The notes beneath the pieces are model-generated. The model worked only from the letters and a program-made list of their open reading frames with translations. It was not told the DNA's origin and searched no databases. Shown here in pieces: positions 51,619 through 60,735 of a stretch of 64,000 bases of DNA. The DNA is from Streptomyces poonensis. Its GTDB lineage: Bacteria > Actinomycetota > Actinomycetes > Streptomycetales > Streptomycetaceae. The stretch spans positions 1,178,001 through 1,242,000 of the forward strand of contig NZ_BMVW01000001.1 of assembly GCF_014650915.1 (NCBI RefSeq), read 5' to 3'. Positions within the stretch are counted from its first letter, which is position 1, and each line of letters starts with the position of its first letter. Position numbers and translations under genes: made by a program.

Positions 51619-51860
51619 GCGGTGATCCTCTCAGATCGCTCGAGCAGGACTCCGTTCACGGACTGGGCGTCCGCACGGGCGCGCGGCACGAGGTGGGCTC
51701 CGGTGGTCGCGCGCCGGTGTGCCAGGGCGGGCTCGACGAGCATGAACCGCACGCCGCCGGGCGACTGTCGCGTACGGCGGGCTGCACCCTCGGGGCTGCA
51801 GCCCGCCGCAGTCGGTCCGTCGTTGCGGTGCGCTCCTGTACGGAGCGCCTCAGAACTCAC
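51615..51860 (-). CDS. Possible short upstream gene coupled to the GNAT gene
   Basis: An 81-codon frame ends in an ATGA overlap with the GNAT start. It is Arg/Ala-rich, has no recognised family, and could be chance. The rest of 51619-51927 holds nothing I can support. Confidence 0.25.
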   Translation of the reverse strand: MSSEALRTGAHRNDGPTAAGCSPEGAARRTRQSPGGVRFMLVEPALAHRRATTGAHLVPRARADAQSVNGVLLERSERITA

Positions 51861-51927
51861 CTGGCCGTACCGCGCCCTGCCCTGTTACCGCGTCGCGCGG
51901 CTCAGCTGGACAGTGATTGCTCAGCCG

Positions 51928-52854
51928 TTACTTCCTGGCGAGCTGGAGGGAGCCGCTGTAGTCAGCCGTGATCGTGTGGCCGTAGAACGGATCCGTGCCG
52001 GTGGTGCGGGCGGTCACCGTGGCCTCGCCGCGCTGGAAGGGCACGTTGCCCGTGGGAGTGGCCTCCGCGGTCCACGGCGTGGGCGTGCCCGGTACACACG
52101 CCACCTGCGTGCTGTAGGAGCCGCGGACGGTGACGCCGTCGACGGTCTGGCTCACCGTGCCGTACGACCTGACCGCGACGGGCGACGTGCATGTCACCGT
52201 GCCGTGGACGACAGCCCGCCCGTTGTCCCTGTCGGCCATGCCGTCGGCGGCGACCTGCAGACCCAGTGCCGTCTCGGCGGGCGGCTCCGGATTGGTCAGG
52301 CGGACCTCGCCGCGCACCGACTCCGTGGCTCCCGGACAGTGCTGTTCGAAGGAAGCGTCGAGAGCCTTCACATAACCGTGGGTCGCGAACTCCACCGAGC
52401 GGATGGTGAAGGAGCCCTCGGCGAGGCAGTCCCGGCCGTTGCCGCGCAGCTCGATCCTGGGCTCGCCGGGTGCCGGATTGGCCTTGGCGCCCGTGTAGGT
52501 GCCGGGGACCAGCGGCTGGGACGGGCCCCACGGCGCCTCGAGGTGCAGAGACCACGTGTCGCCGTCGGCACTGTCGACGAACACGCCGAGGCCGGTGCCG
52601 ACGCCCTCACTGGTGGTGTAGCCCTGGACGGACATTCCGTCCTGTGATCCCTCGCCGTCGGTGTAGGCGTACGACTGTCCGGCGCTGATGTATTCGCCGG
52701 CATCCCCGCTGAAGGCGAAGGTTCCGGACTCGACCTCGTACGCCTGTGCCGTTCCGCCGCCCAGCAGTCCCGAAGCGACAGCTGTGAAAGCGAGCGCCGC
52801 GGCGAGGCCCGGGGCGATGCGAGTCAGTGCGTTCTTGCGTGCGTGAATTCTCAA
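51928..52854 (-). CDS. Secreted beta-rich protein, paralogue A
   Basis: This 308-residue protein has a signal peptide (RIAPGLAAALAFTAVASGLLGGGTAQA, cut near residue 35). The mature part has no recognised catalytic motif. It alternates Gly/Thr/Val, suggesting a beta-sandwich, with GYVKALDASFEQHCPG and VHGTVTCTSPV as landmarks. It is a clear paralogue of the next gene, sharing AYTDGEGS, ALDASFEQHC and HGTVTCT. TTG 52854 is chosen because GGAG lies six bases upstream; a TTG 12 bp earlier has no ribosome site. Confidence 0.8.
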   Translation of the reverse strand: MRIHARKNALTRIAPGLAAALAFTAVASGLLGGGTAQAYEVESGTFAFSGDAGEYISAGQSYAYTDGEGSQDGMSVQGYTTSEGVGTGLGVFVDSADGDTWSLHLEAPWGPSQPLVPGTYTGAKANPAPGEPRIELRGNGRDCLAEGSFTIRSVEFATHGYVKALDASFEQHCPGATESVRGEVRLTNPEPPAETALGLQVAADGMADRDNGRAVVHGTVTCTSPVAVRSYGTVSQTVDGVTVRGSYSTQVACVPGTPTPWTAEATPTGNVPFQRGEATVTARTTGTDPFYGHTITADYSGSLQLARK

Positions 52855-52947
52855 GCTGGCTCCCAAGTCTGAGGAGGAGAGAAACGGAGAAGAGAGATGG
52901 GGAGGAATGGAAGGAAGAAATGGAGGGGTGCGGCTGCGGGATCCCGT

Positions 52948-53859
52948 TCAGCTCCTACGGAGAGAGACGTCGGACGTTCCCAGGTCGGTGACGACCGTGT
53001 GCCCGTACACCGGGTCCGGTGCCTGTGCCTTGAACTCGACCGTGGCGTTGCCTCGTTCGAAGGGGACGCCGCCGTTGGTGGTCCCGGTCGCCGTCCAGGC
53101 GGCCGGAGTGCCCGGTGTGCAGTCCACCCGCGTGTAGTAGGAGGCAGTCGCGAGGGAACCCTTGGTCACGACTTGGTCGATGCGGCCGTTCACCAGCACG
53201 TTGACCGGTTCTGTGCAGGTCACGGTGCCATGCACGGTGGGTACGCCGTCTGCTCCGACAGTGCCGGAGTCGGCGAGGCCGACACCCAGCGCCAGCTCTG
53301 CGGGCGGCGGGGGGTTGGTGAGGTGCACCTGGCCGGTCAGCCCGGGTTCATGTCCCACGCAGTGCTGCTCGAAGCTGGCATCCAGTGCCTCCACATAGCC
53401 GCGCGGCCCGAGGACCATGCGGTCGATGGTGAAGGATCCCTCGGACTCGCAGCCGTAGAACGTGCCGCTGACGTCGAGCCTCGGCGCACCGAGCGTGGGT
53501 GTGTCTGCGGCGTCGGTGTACGTTCCCGGGGCCAGTTGCTTCCCGTACTCGGCGCCCATGACGACGTCCCACCGGTCGCCGTTGGCGCCCAGGACGATGA
53601 CGGTGAGCCGGTTGCCGTCGTCGCTCCAGCCGGCGTGCATGGCGTCGGCCGATCCTTCGCCATCGGTGTACGCGTACGGGTAACCACCGCCGACGGGGTC
53701 ACCGATTTCGCTGACGACACTGAAGGTCCCGGATTCCACCTCGACGGCCTGCGCCGGGGAACTTGCCAGGAATTCGGTCACCGCCCCAAGGGAAAGAGAA
53801 GCGGCGATGAATCTGGTGGTCCTGGCAAGCCGTGAGAATGCGCGTGATGGTACACGCAT
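52948..53859 (-). CDS. Secreted beta-rich protein, paralogue B
   Basis: This 303-residue protein has the signal peptide SRAFSRLARTTRFIAASLSLGAVTEFLASSPAQA, then VEVESGTFSVVSEIG. Four conserved Cys positions are shared with paralogue A (GC/DC before AEGSFTI or SEGSFTI, EQHC, VTCT, VDC or VAC), suggesting two disulphides. ATG 53859 has GGGGGG upstream. The pair arose by tandem duplication. Confidence 0.8.
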   Translation of the reverse strand: MRVPSRAFSRLARTTRFIAASLSLGAVTEFLASSPAQAVEVESGTFSVVSEIGDPVGGGYPYAYTDGEGSADAMHAGWSDDGNRLTVIVLGANGDRWDVVMGAEYGKQLAPGTYTDAADTPTLGAPRLDVSGTFYGCESEGSFTIDRMVLGPRGYVEALDASFEQHCVGHEPGLTGQVHLTNPPPPAELALGVGLADSGTVGADGVPTVHGTVTCTEPVNVLVNGRIDQVVTKGSLATASYYTRVDCTPGTPAAWTATGTTNGGVPFERGNATVEFKAQAPDPVYGHTVVTDLGTSDVSLRRS

Positions 53860-54125
53860 GGCATAACCCCCCAATGAGTTGACCATTGAGCCTGTTGAGG
53901 CTCCTGCCGTGGGGGATGGCGGGAGGGAGTATGCCAATCTCCGAGCGATCTTCACAACCCCTTTTTTGCTGCCCCGCAGAGCCCTGTGTCCTCATCACAC
54001 CGAACGACCTGAAAGGTCATGAATCCGCGGGTCGTGGCGGGTTATCAGCCGAGAATTCAGTCGCGTTCCACGGAACGCGGGGCATCGAACGCGGGGCGTC
54101 GAGCTCGGGGCATCGAGCGCGGGGC
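53860..54125. other. Spacer with 28-bp imperfect tandem repeat
   Basis: No gene is seen. GGGGCATCGAACGCGGGGCG and GGGGCATCGAGCGCGGGGCG form a two-copy tandem at about 54079-54128 before the methyltransferase relic. Confidence 0.45.
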
Positions 54126-54432
54126 GTCAAACTGGCCCGTGTCCTGCGTGCCGACGGGAAGATGATCGTCCGCAGCACGTTCCGTGAACGGCTGGGCGCG
54201 GTGGTCTACGACTACGGAGGAGGTCACCTCCTTCGCCCAGCCGGTGACGGCGAGCCTGGACGACTACCACGCCCGGCTGGTCACGCGGCCGCAGTCGAAG
54301 TTCACCACCTCACCACCGAGCAGTTCCGTGAAGGGCTCGCCCGCATGGAGGCCGCGGCCCGAAGGGAGGCACTCGGCGAACCGCGGCCGGTCCTCGAACG
54401 CTACGACGTGGCCGTGTTCTCCCGCTCCTGGG
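54126..54432 (+). pseudogene. SAM-dependent methyltransferase C-terminal remnant
   Basis: One frame reads ARVLRADGKMIVRSTFRERLG, the next frame EEVTSFAQPVTASLDDYHARL, and the first frame again HHLTTEQFREGLARMEAAAR and PVLERYDVAVFS. Together these match the C-terminal half of class I methyltransferases, broken by a deletion and at least two frameshifts. Confidence 0.6.
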
Positions 54433-54538
54433 CGCCGCCCGTCGGCGGGTGCAAGCGATGCCGCCCGGTGGCACCCTCTCAGGAGCACAGCGCGGCACGC
54501 AGTACGACGGTCCCCTGATCGTTCTGCCTGGTCGGGAG

Positions 54539-54592
54539 ACTCTGACTACGTCGAGGGACTCTGACTACGTCGGTTGACTCTGACTACTCTGA
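54539..54592. repeat. Short tandem repeat GACTCTGACTACGTCG
   Basis: Three imperfect copies of about 17 bp lie directly upstream of the small gene at 54597, over its likely promoter. Confidence 0.6.
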
Positions 54593-54596
54593 GCCC

Positions 54597-54857
54597 ATGG
54601 AGGCAGAAGCACCGCATGTCGTGTGGTCCCTCGACGGATTCAGCAAGCAGGACGAGTTCCTGCGCACAGGACTGCCGATCAGCCGGGAGCAGATCATCCA
54701 GCTCCGCGAGGTGATCACTCCCGATGCGGGCGACCCTTGGATGCTGGGCTGCTACGCCGTTCCGCTGAGCGCGTGGCCCGCAGTGGACGCGATCCTTCAC
54801 TGTGGACCGCCGGATCAGACGCTCGACTATATGATCTCCGCCGGCGCGGCCGACTGA
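54597..54857 (+). CDS. Small conserved-type hypothetical protein
   Basis: This 86-residue protein starts MEAEAPHVVWSLDGFSKQDEF and ends DQTLDYMISAGAAD. The pattern VxGFxKxxEF...Y.VP....DYxxxA resembles small Streptomyces proteins now grouped under DUF7683, but I am unsure. There is no signal, span or catalytic motif. ATG 54597 has no strong ribosome site. Confidence 0.5.
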   Translation: MEAEAPHVVWSLDGFSKQDEFLRTGLPISREQIIQLREVITPDAGDPWMLGCYAVPLSAWPAVDAILHCGPPDQTLDYMISAGAAD

Positions 54858-55076
54858 ACGAGGTCGAGCGCACGGTCGACCGGCTCCGGACACGCGCTAC
54901 GACTGTGACCGACGGACACTGCTCAGCGCATCCAGCGAGGGGTTCTCACGCCCGTGAAATCATTCCAGGCGTGACGGTACTGAGTCGGGCCAGCGCATCT
55001 CTCACGCCCTCGGCCCCGGACCATGAGCGGTCCGGGACCTCTTCGCTGCCACTCGCGGCAGCGGGCGCCACCTCGG

Positions 55077-56390
55077 TCAGACGTTGTCCGCGGCCTTGCG
55101 GCGGCGTACGACGACGACCACTCCGACACCGAGTACGACGGTGACGGCGCCCGCGACAGCGAGCGGTCCCATCGCGGAGGACGTACCGGTCGTGGCGAGG
55201 GCTCCGTCGGCGTCGGTTCCGGTGGCTGCCGCCTGCTCGGACGTGCCGCCCTGCGGCGAAGTGCCCGTGTCCGTGCCGGGCTTCGCAGCGCCCGGCCGCT
55301 TGTCGTCGTCCTCGCCGGGCTGGCCGGGCTTGGCTTCGTCGACCGGGCCGGGGTTGCTGCCCGCGGGCAGGAGTTCGAAGTCGTAGCGCTTCATCGGGCC
55401 CAGCACGCAGGGGTTGTACGCGTCGGAGGCGTCGCCGGCGAACAGGGCGAGGGCATCGGCGTCCTGGGCCTCGGAGTCGACCGTCAGCCGCAGCTTCACG
55501 TCGCTCTGCCCGCCCGGCTTCAGGACGTCGATGTGGGCGATGTGCTCGGGCTCGGTGCCGCTGAGGGTCTGCCAGTCCGCGCCGTTGGACCATTCCGCCT
55601 TCAGGGCGCTCTTCTCGCCGCGGCCTTCGCCGTTCACGTGGAAGAACACCAGGGGGTCCACTGTCAGCGTGCGCTCGGTTCCGTTGGTCACGCGCAGGGT
55701 GAAGTCGACGGTGGTCCCGGCGACGATCTTGGACGGCAGCCCCACCGCGAGCGAGGTCAGCCCGTCCTCGCGGACACACTTCTTGGCGGCGGCGAGTGCT
55801 TCCTCGGCGGCCTTCTTGGCCTTAAGGGCCTTCTCGGGGGCGTCCTGGACCAGGCTGTACTCCTGGGTGGCCGCCACCCTGGCGTCGCTCACCGCGGTGC
55901 CGGCCGCCTCGGCCGCGGCGTCGGCCGCCTTCTTGGCCTCGACCGCCTTCGCCAGGTCGGCCTCGGCGGTTTCGAGGGCTTGCTGCGCTTCGGCCTTCTC
56001 GGCGTCGCCCTGGGCCGCTTCGAGCCTGGCCTTGGCGTCCGCGACAGCCTTCTCGGCCGCCTCCTGGGCGTCGGCCGCCTCCTTGGCCTCCTTGTCCGCC
56101 GCGATCTCGGCCGCCCTGAGGGGGTGGGTGTCGGAGGACAGGGCGTCCAGGGTGGCCTTGACCTTCTCGAGCGCCTTCTCCTTGGCGGTGACGGCTTCCT
56201 CGTACGCCTTCTTCGCGTCGTCGGCGGCCTTCACCAGCTCCTCGTACGTCGGCTGGTTCTGCATCTGCGTCTGCGTCTGCGTCTGCGTCGCGGACGTGCC
56301 GGCGGCAAGCGCCGGAGCGGCGGTGAAGAGCACGACGGGCGTGGTCAGCGCTGCGGCGGCGGCCACCGCGAGGGAACGGGAAAGCTTCAC
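55077..56390 (-). CDS. LAXTG-anchored cell-surface protein with coiled-coil stalk
   Basis: This protein of about 437 residues has a signal peptide (LSRSLAVAAAAALTTPVVLFTAAPALA), a TQTQTQTQMQ stretch, then an Ala/Glu/Lys coiled coil (about 40-200). A beta-domain (about 205-345, with FTLRVTNGTERTLTV) and a Pro/Gly/Asp linker follow. The C-terminus is a class E sortase signal: LATTG, a hydrophobic span and VRRRKAADNV. Class E sortases in Streptomyces recognise LAXTG. GTG 56390 is chosen because AAGAAAGAA precedes it; ATG 56414 would add eight residues. Confidence 0.85.
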   Translation of the reverse strand: MKLSRSLAVAAAAALTTPVVLFTAAPALAAGTSATQTQTQTQMQNQPTYEELVKAADDAKKAYEEAVTAKEKALEKVKATLDALSSDTHPLRAAEIAADKEAKEAADAQEAAEKAVADAKARLEAAQGDAEKAEAQQALETAEADLAKAVEAKKAADAAAEAAGTAVSDARVAATQEYSLVQDAPEKALKAKKAAEEALAAAKKCVREDGLTSLAVGLPSKIVAGTTVDFTLRVTNGTERTLTVDPLVFFHVNGEGRGEKSALKAEWSNGADWQTLSGTEPEHIAHIDVLKPGGQSDVKLRLTVDSEAQDADALALFAGDASDAYNPCVLGPMKRYDFELLPAGSNPGPVDEAKPGQPGEDDDKRPGAAKPGTDTGTSPQGGTSEQAAATGTDADGALATTGTSSAMGPLAVAGAVTVVLGVGVVVVVRRRKAADNV

Positions 56391-56592
56391 AAAAGTTCTT
56401 TCTTGACTCGGCATGCAGAAAGACGTCGGCGAAAGGCACGCTTAGGGAAGTCGGGATTCCGTTCAGCTTATAGCTCAGGTAAAGGACGGGTCGGAGCTTT
56501 TTCCACCCAGCGGTTCCGAGCGAGGGGGTATTCGACTGGATAAAACGGAAGAACGAGGAGGGTTGTCCATACCACTCTTATTTCTCTGTGAC

Positions 56593-57447
56593 TTATGTCA
56601 CCGCGACGCGGGCGGTGTCTGCGGGAGCCGACTCTTTGGCGGCTCTTTGGCGGCTCTTTGGCGGCTCTTTGGCGGCGCTGCCGTCGCCGTCGCCGTCGCC
56701 GTCGCAAGGCGGGTAGAACGTCGTCGGATCGGCCTCGGGCAGAGACTCGGGGGTCTTCTGGTCGGTCTGATCGGCTTCCCTCATGTACCGCCTGTTCATT
56801 TCGTCGGGCTTCCGGTCGAGGCCCTCCTCGCTGCCGAGGCGAGCCCACGTCATGTAGACGCCGTCGCCCTCGTGACCGTAGGACGCGAGGTCCGGGTAGC
56901 GGTCGTCGTTGTAGTCGGCGACGGCGACGGCGCGTGGCTCGGTCAGATCGACGTGGTGATCGCTCTGTCCGCGTCCGCGCGCCGAGAACGGTCCGAGCCG
57001 CAGTTCGGAGACGTCCGGCTCCAGCGCGTCGTCACCCCCGAACGCGTCGGTGGCGACGACGAAGAGGTCGTTCCAGCCGTCCTGGTCGAAGTCGGCCACG
57101 ACGGCCAGTACGTCCTCCGCATCCTCGCCGCGATCCCCGACGAGGTCCCGGGGCCCCACCTTCGTGCCCCGCCCGTCCTCGGCTCCGGCTCCGGCTCCGG
57201 CTCCGAAGGTGATCGTCAGGTCGGCTCCGGTGAGGGAGGAGGAAGAGACGTGGTCGGCGGTGCCGTCGCCGTCCAGGTCGGCCACGAGGTTCCCGGAAGA
57301 CGTCACGCAACTCCTGATCGCCGGCCCGGCAGCCGGGCGCGAGGGCGGATCGCCTCGGCCGTCGCCGCATCCGGCGACGAGCGCGGCCGATGCCACGAGC
57401 GTCAGTACGCGGCATGCCCGCCCGGCTGCCCGTCCTCCCTCACCCAC
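56593..57447 (-). CDS. FG-GAP/VCBS-repeat lipoprotein
   Basis: This 284-residue lipoprotein has lipobox LVAGCGDG near residue 27. Calcium-binding DxDxDG loops of FG-GAP repeats are seen in DLDGDGTAD, DFDQDGWND and DYNDDRYPD. An expanded simple sequence gives GAGAGAGAE. The C-terminus has DGDGDGDG and an out-of-phase 11-bp DNA repeat (about 56637-56677). GTG 57447 follows GAAAGG. It may be an adhesin-like or scaffold protein; the function is unknown. Confidence 0.8.
   Translation of the reverse strand: MGEGGRAAGRACRVLTLVASAALVAGCGDGRGDPPSRPAAGPAIRSCVTSSGNLVADLDGDGTADHVSSSSLTGADLTITFGAGAGAGAEDGRGTKVGPRDLVGDRGEDAEDVLAVVADFDQDGWNDLFVVATDAFGGDDALEPDVSELRLGPFSARGRGQSDHHVDLTEPRAVAVADYNDDRYPDLASYGHEGDGVYMTWARLGSEEGLDRKPDEMNRRYMREADQTDQKTPESLPEADPTTFYPPCDGDGDGDGSAAKEPPKSRQRAAKESAPADTARVAVT
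56637..56677. repeat. 11-bp tandem repeat inside a coding region
   Basis: GGCGGCTCTTT is repeated nearly four times in the lipoprotein gene. Because 11 is not a multiple of three, each copy is read in a different frame. Confidence 0.75.
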
Positions 57448-57530
57448 GATGTGGCTGCCTTTCCCGGGACGTGGTCGGTGGCCGAAGGGGGCCGCGGGGC
57501 CGGCCCGGCCGGTCTGCGATCCTTGGCCCC

Positions 57531-57728
57531 ATGAGTACACCGCCGGACGGACTGCCCACCTACCGAGTTCTCACCGGCCCCGATGACGAGGCGTTCTGCC
57601 GTCGCGTCAGCGAGGCGCTGGCCCTCGGTTACCGGCTGCACGAGGGGCCGGCGGTGACGTACAACGGGGAGCGCGTCATCGTCGCCCAGGCACTCGTCTG
57701 GCCGGGCGCGGGCGCGGGCACACCCTAG
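57531..57728 (+). CDS. DUF1737 protein
   Basis: This 65-residue protein matches DUF1737: YRVLTGPDDEAFCRRVSEALALGYRLHEGPAVTYNGERVIVAQALVW. It is a small single-domain family of unknown function. ATG 57531 begins MSTPPDGLPT. Confidence 0.85.
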   Translation: MSTPPDGLPTYRVLTGPDDEAFCRRVSEALALGYRLHEGPAVTYNGERVIVAQALVWPGAGAGTP

Positions 57729-58282
57729 GCATCGATACTGCCCGTCCCGTCGATACTGCCCGTCCCGTCGATACTTCCCTGGGCCGCTCGGGGAAGGGGA
57801 CCACGTGCAGAGTGCTGAACGGGACCCCACCTGCACGCCCCCCGTCGAAACCCTGGTGCCCGGCATTGCACTGAGCAAGAATTGACGTGCCGTCGGAGCG
57901 GCCGCCGCCGAACATGGGTTGGCGCCCTCGGCGACGGCCGCGTGCGCGGGGACGGTCGCGGTTCCCGTCCGCGACCTCCACGCGCGGGGCGTCCTCACCG
58001 GACCCCGGGGCGCAGCGGGAGTGCACCCCGGCTCGAACGGCCGGGAGGACGAAGTCCGGAGCCGTTGTGTCCGCTGCGGAACACGGCTCCGGGCGCCGCC
58101 CCTGTGAGGGGGCGCCGTCCTTGGCCCGGGGACTGGGGGCGCGGGCGTTTCGCGTACGGTCGCCGAGTTGGAATGCCCGGCGGACATATGCCCGTGTGTG
58201 GATCGTAAGGCATCCCCACCGCCGCGAACCAGTGACCGGAACGTGGGGATATGGAGGAGAAAGTTGAGGTGCCCTTGTCGCC
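57729..58282. other. Intergenic region with an 18-bp tandem repeat
   Basis: CGATACTGCCCGTCCCGT is repeated about 2.5 times (57733-57775) just after the DUF1737 gene. The remaining 500 bp has open frames on both strands but none with recognisable domains or a ribosome site. Confidence 0.45.
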
Positions 58283-59518
58283 TCAACCGCCCACCGGCCG
58301 CTGCCCACCGGCCGCTGCCCTCCGGCCCGCCGTCCACAGGGCCAGCGTCACCGTCACCGACGCGGCCGCCATCACCGTCATCGCCGTCGCCGGTGACGTG
58401 AGCTGGGCCAGTGCGCCCGCCAGGGCCGCGCTCAGCCCCTGGAGCGCGAGCATGCCCGCGGAGTGCAGGCCGAGGGCGTGTCCGGTGAGGTCGGCCGGGG
58501 TGAGGGAGAGCAGGCGCTGCTGCTGGACCAGGCTCGCGGCGAAGCCGACGGACGCCAGGGCCGCGCAGCCGGCCGCCACGGGTGTGGACGGGCGCAGGGC
58601 GAACAACAGGTACGGGGCGGCCAGAAGCAGGAGGAGAGGGGTGGCCAGGGATGGCCGTATCCGCTCCGGGACGTACCGGCCCGTGGCCACGTCCCCGACG
58701 AGCATCCCGAGCGCCGCCGCGGCGAAGAGCAGGCCCGCGTGGGCGGGGGCGTACGGCACGAAGAGGGACTCGCAGCCGACGACGAGACCGTTGGGGACCC
58801 ACAGGCCCAGGTAGGTGAGGCGGCGCGGGGCGTACGACAGGAGGTGGGCGTTCGCGTGCCAGGTCGCACGGACGGACGGGCGGCCGGAGGCACGGGGAGC
58901 GCGCGGGGTCAGGCCGAGACGATGGGTCAGGGCGGCCGCCGCGTACAGGGCCGCCGACACGAGCAGCGTGGTGCGCGGGGACACGAGGGCGACGAGGAGG
59001 CCACCCGCCGCGTATCCCGTGATCTGCAGGACGCCGTTCACGATGTTGAAGAGCGAGCGGCCCGGCAGATAGGCGTCCTTCGGCAGGATCTCGTTGAGAA
59101 GGCCCCAGCGCACCCCTCCCGTGACGGACGAGACCAGGCCGAGGGCGAGGATCAGCGGGAACACCGCCCAGGTCGGCAGGGACGGAAGGGCCGTCAGCGC
59201 CATGACCGCCGCGAAGGCGGCGGCCGTCGCCGTCAGGGCCGTTCTCGGGGGCACGCGGTCCGCCGCGGAGAGCAGGGTGGTCGCGCCCAGCATCTGTGCC
59301 AGTGACGGGCCGAACATGCTCAGGGCCGACAGCAGCGGGGAGTCCGTCGCCTCGTACACGAGGGTGCCGAGGGCAAGGCCTCCGACCGTCGACGCTCCGG
59401 CCTGGAAGGACGAGGAGAGGAAGAGCGGGGTGAACTCCGGCACGGCGAACAAGGACTTGTAGGTGGTGATGTGGGTGCCGGTACGGGTTTCGGTACGAGT
59501 GTCAGTACGGGGACGCAT
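58283..59518 (-). CDS. MFS transporter (EntS/DHA3-like)
   Basis: This 411-residue membrane protein has about 12 spans. LFAVPEFTPLFLSSSFQAGA is span 1, GGVRWGLLNEILPKDAYLPGRSLFNIVNG is the family's loop region, and LLNE / AYLPGR are typical of DHA3-like exporters. The N-terminal RTDTRTETRTGT comes from a short DNA repeat. It is divergent from an ArsR-like regulator 116 bp away, its probable controller. The substrate is unknown. Confidence 0.85.
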   Translation of the reverse strand: MRPRTDTRTETRTGTHITTYKSLFAVPEFTPLFLSSSFQAGASTVGGLALGTLVYEATDSPLLSALSMFGPSLAQMLGATTLLSAADRVPPRTALTATAAAFAAVMALTALPSLPTWAVFPLILALGLVSSVTGGVRWGLLNEILPKDAYLPGRSLFNIVNGVLQITGYAAGGLLVALVSPRTTLLVSAALYAAAALTHRLGLTPRAPRASGRPSVRATWHANAHLLSYAPRRLTYLGLWVPNGLVVGCESLFVPYAPAHAGLLFAAAALGMLVGDVATGRYVPERIRPSLATPLLLLLAAPYLLFALRPSTPVAAGCAALASVGFAASLVQQQRLLSLTPADLTGHALGLHSAGMLALQGLSAALAGALAQLTSPATAMTVMAAASVTVTLALWTAGRRAAAGGQRPVGG

Positions 59519-59634
59519 GTAGGGAGAGTGGGGTGGGGGCGCGGTCCGCCGTTACTGTTTCGCGGCAGCGCGAAAGGTCGGCGGAGGGCCGGAGCGCCCT
59601 GAGACTGTGGGTCGTGGCGGAGAGGGGCGGATCC

Positions 59635-60726
59635 GTGGGCTGGTGGCAGGTGAACGCCGACACGCTGGCGGGGAGCCGTTTCGTGGTCTCGCCGATGGCC
59701 GAGGTGTTCGCCTCGCTGAAACTGCTGCACGCGGGGGCGGGCTCGATGCCCGGCGAGCGGGAGTGGCTGGCCCGCCATCTGCCCGGCTACCGGGCGCGGC
59801 TGGCCGCCGACCCCGTCACCGCGCTGCTCGTACGGGCGGGGGTCGGGCGGAAGTGGATCGCCGACTTCCTCACGCCGACGCCGGTCGAGGGAGCCTCGTT
59901 CGAGGCCGAGGTGGCCCGGGTCCGGGACACCGATCCCGCGGAGGCCCGCCGGCACCTCACCCTGTCGCTGCCCGGCCCCGTCCCGGAACGGCTGTGCCGG
60001 GACGATCTGCCGCAGCTGGCCGCCCGGCTGCTGGAGTTCGTGTGGGAGGAGGCCGTACACCCGTACTGGGAGCGGCGCCGGCGGATTCTCGAAGCGGACG
60101 TGGTCGCCCGTACCGCGCGCATCAGCCGGGGCGGGTGGGCCGCGGCGCTCGACACTCTGCGTCCGGGCACACGCTGGCTCGGCGGGGACCGGTTGCAGGT
60201 CAACCTGCACGAGCATCCGCCGCGGGAGATCTCCGGGGCGGAGCTGCTGTTCGTCCCGGTGACGCCGAAGGCCGGGTGGGTGTCGTGGGAGGACGGAAAG
60301 CGGTACGCGGTGGTGTATCCGTGCGCGGGGGTGCTCGCGGACGCCGGGCGTGCAGGAGCGAGCACCGTGGTCGGAGGCGCGCCCAGCACACCCGGCATAC
60401 CTGGCATGCCCGGTTCGCCCGCTATGCCCGATGAACCCGGTGTCCTCAAGGTGCCCGATGGGCTCGGTGCGCTGCTCGGCCGGGGACGGGCCCGGGTGCT
60501 CGTACTGCTGGACTCCCCCTTGAGCACGACCCAGTTGGTCGCGCTGACCGGGCAGGGGCTCGGCTCCGTCGGGCGTCATCTGAAAGTGCTGCTGGACGCG
60601 GGGCTGGTGCGCAGGCGCCGGGCGGGGCGGTCCGTGCTGTACTACCGGGCGCCCGCGGGTGATGTGCTGGTCGCGGCGCCAGAGGCCACGGCACACCGGA
60701 CGGGCACGAGAACCCGCCGGAGCTAG
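59635..60726 (+). CDS. ArsR-like winged-helix regulator with DUF5937 N-terminus
   Basis: This 363-residue protein has a long N-terminal DUF5937-type domain (VSPMAEVFASLKLLHAG; about 1-230) and a C-terminal winged helix (RARVLVLLDSPLSTTQLVALTGQGLGSVGRHLKVLLDAGLV). A collagen-like linker (PGIPGMPGSP) joins them. GTG 59635 follows AGAGGGG. It is divergent from the MFS gene and probably regulates it. Confidence 0.85.
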   Translation: MGWWQVNADTLAGSRFVVSPMAEVFASLKLLHAGAGSMPGEREWLARHLPGYRARLAADPVTALLVRAGVGRKWIADFLTPTPVEGASFEAEVARVRDTDPAEARRHLTLSLPGPVPERLCRDDLPQLAARLLEFVWEEAVHPYWERRRRILEADVVARTARISRGGWAAALDTLRPGTRWLGGDRLQVNLHEHPPREISGAELLFVPVTPKAGWVSWEDGKRYAVVYPCAGVLADAGRAGASTVVGGAPSTPGIPGMPGSPAMPDEPGVLKVPDGLGALLGRGRARVLVLLDSPLSTTQLVALTGQGLGSVGRHLKVLLDAGLVRRRRAGRSVLYYRAPAGDVLVAAPEATAHRTGTRTRRS

Positions 60727-60735
60727 CATCCGCTC

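Noticed and set aside
57676..58308. A 210-codon reverse frame after the DUF1737 gene
   Set aside because: No domain, no ribosome site, and it begins inside the coding region of the MFS gene in another frame.
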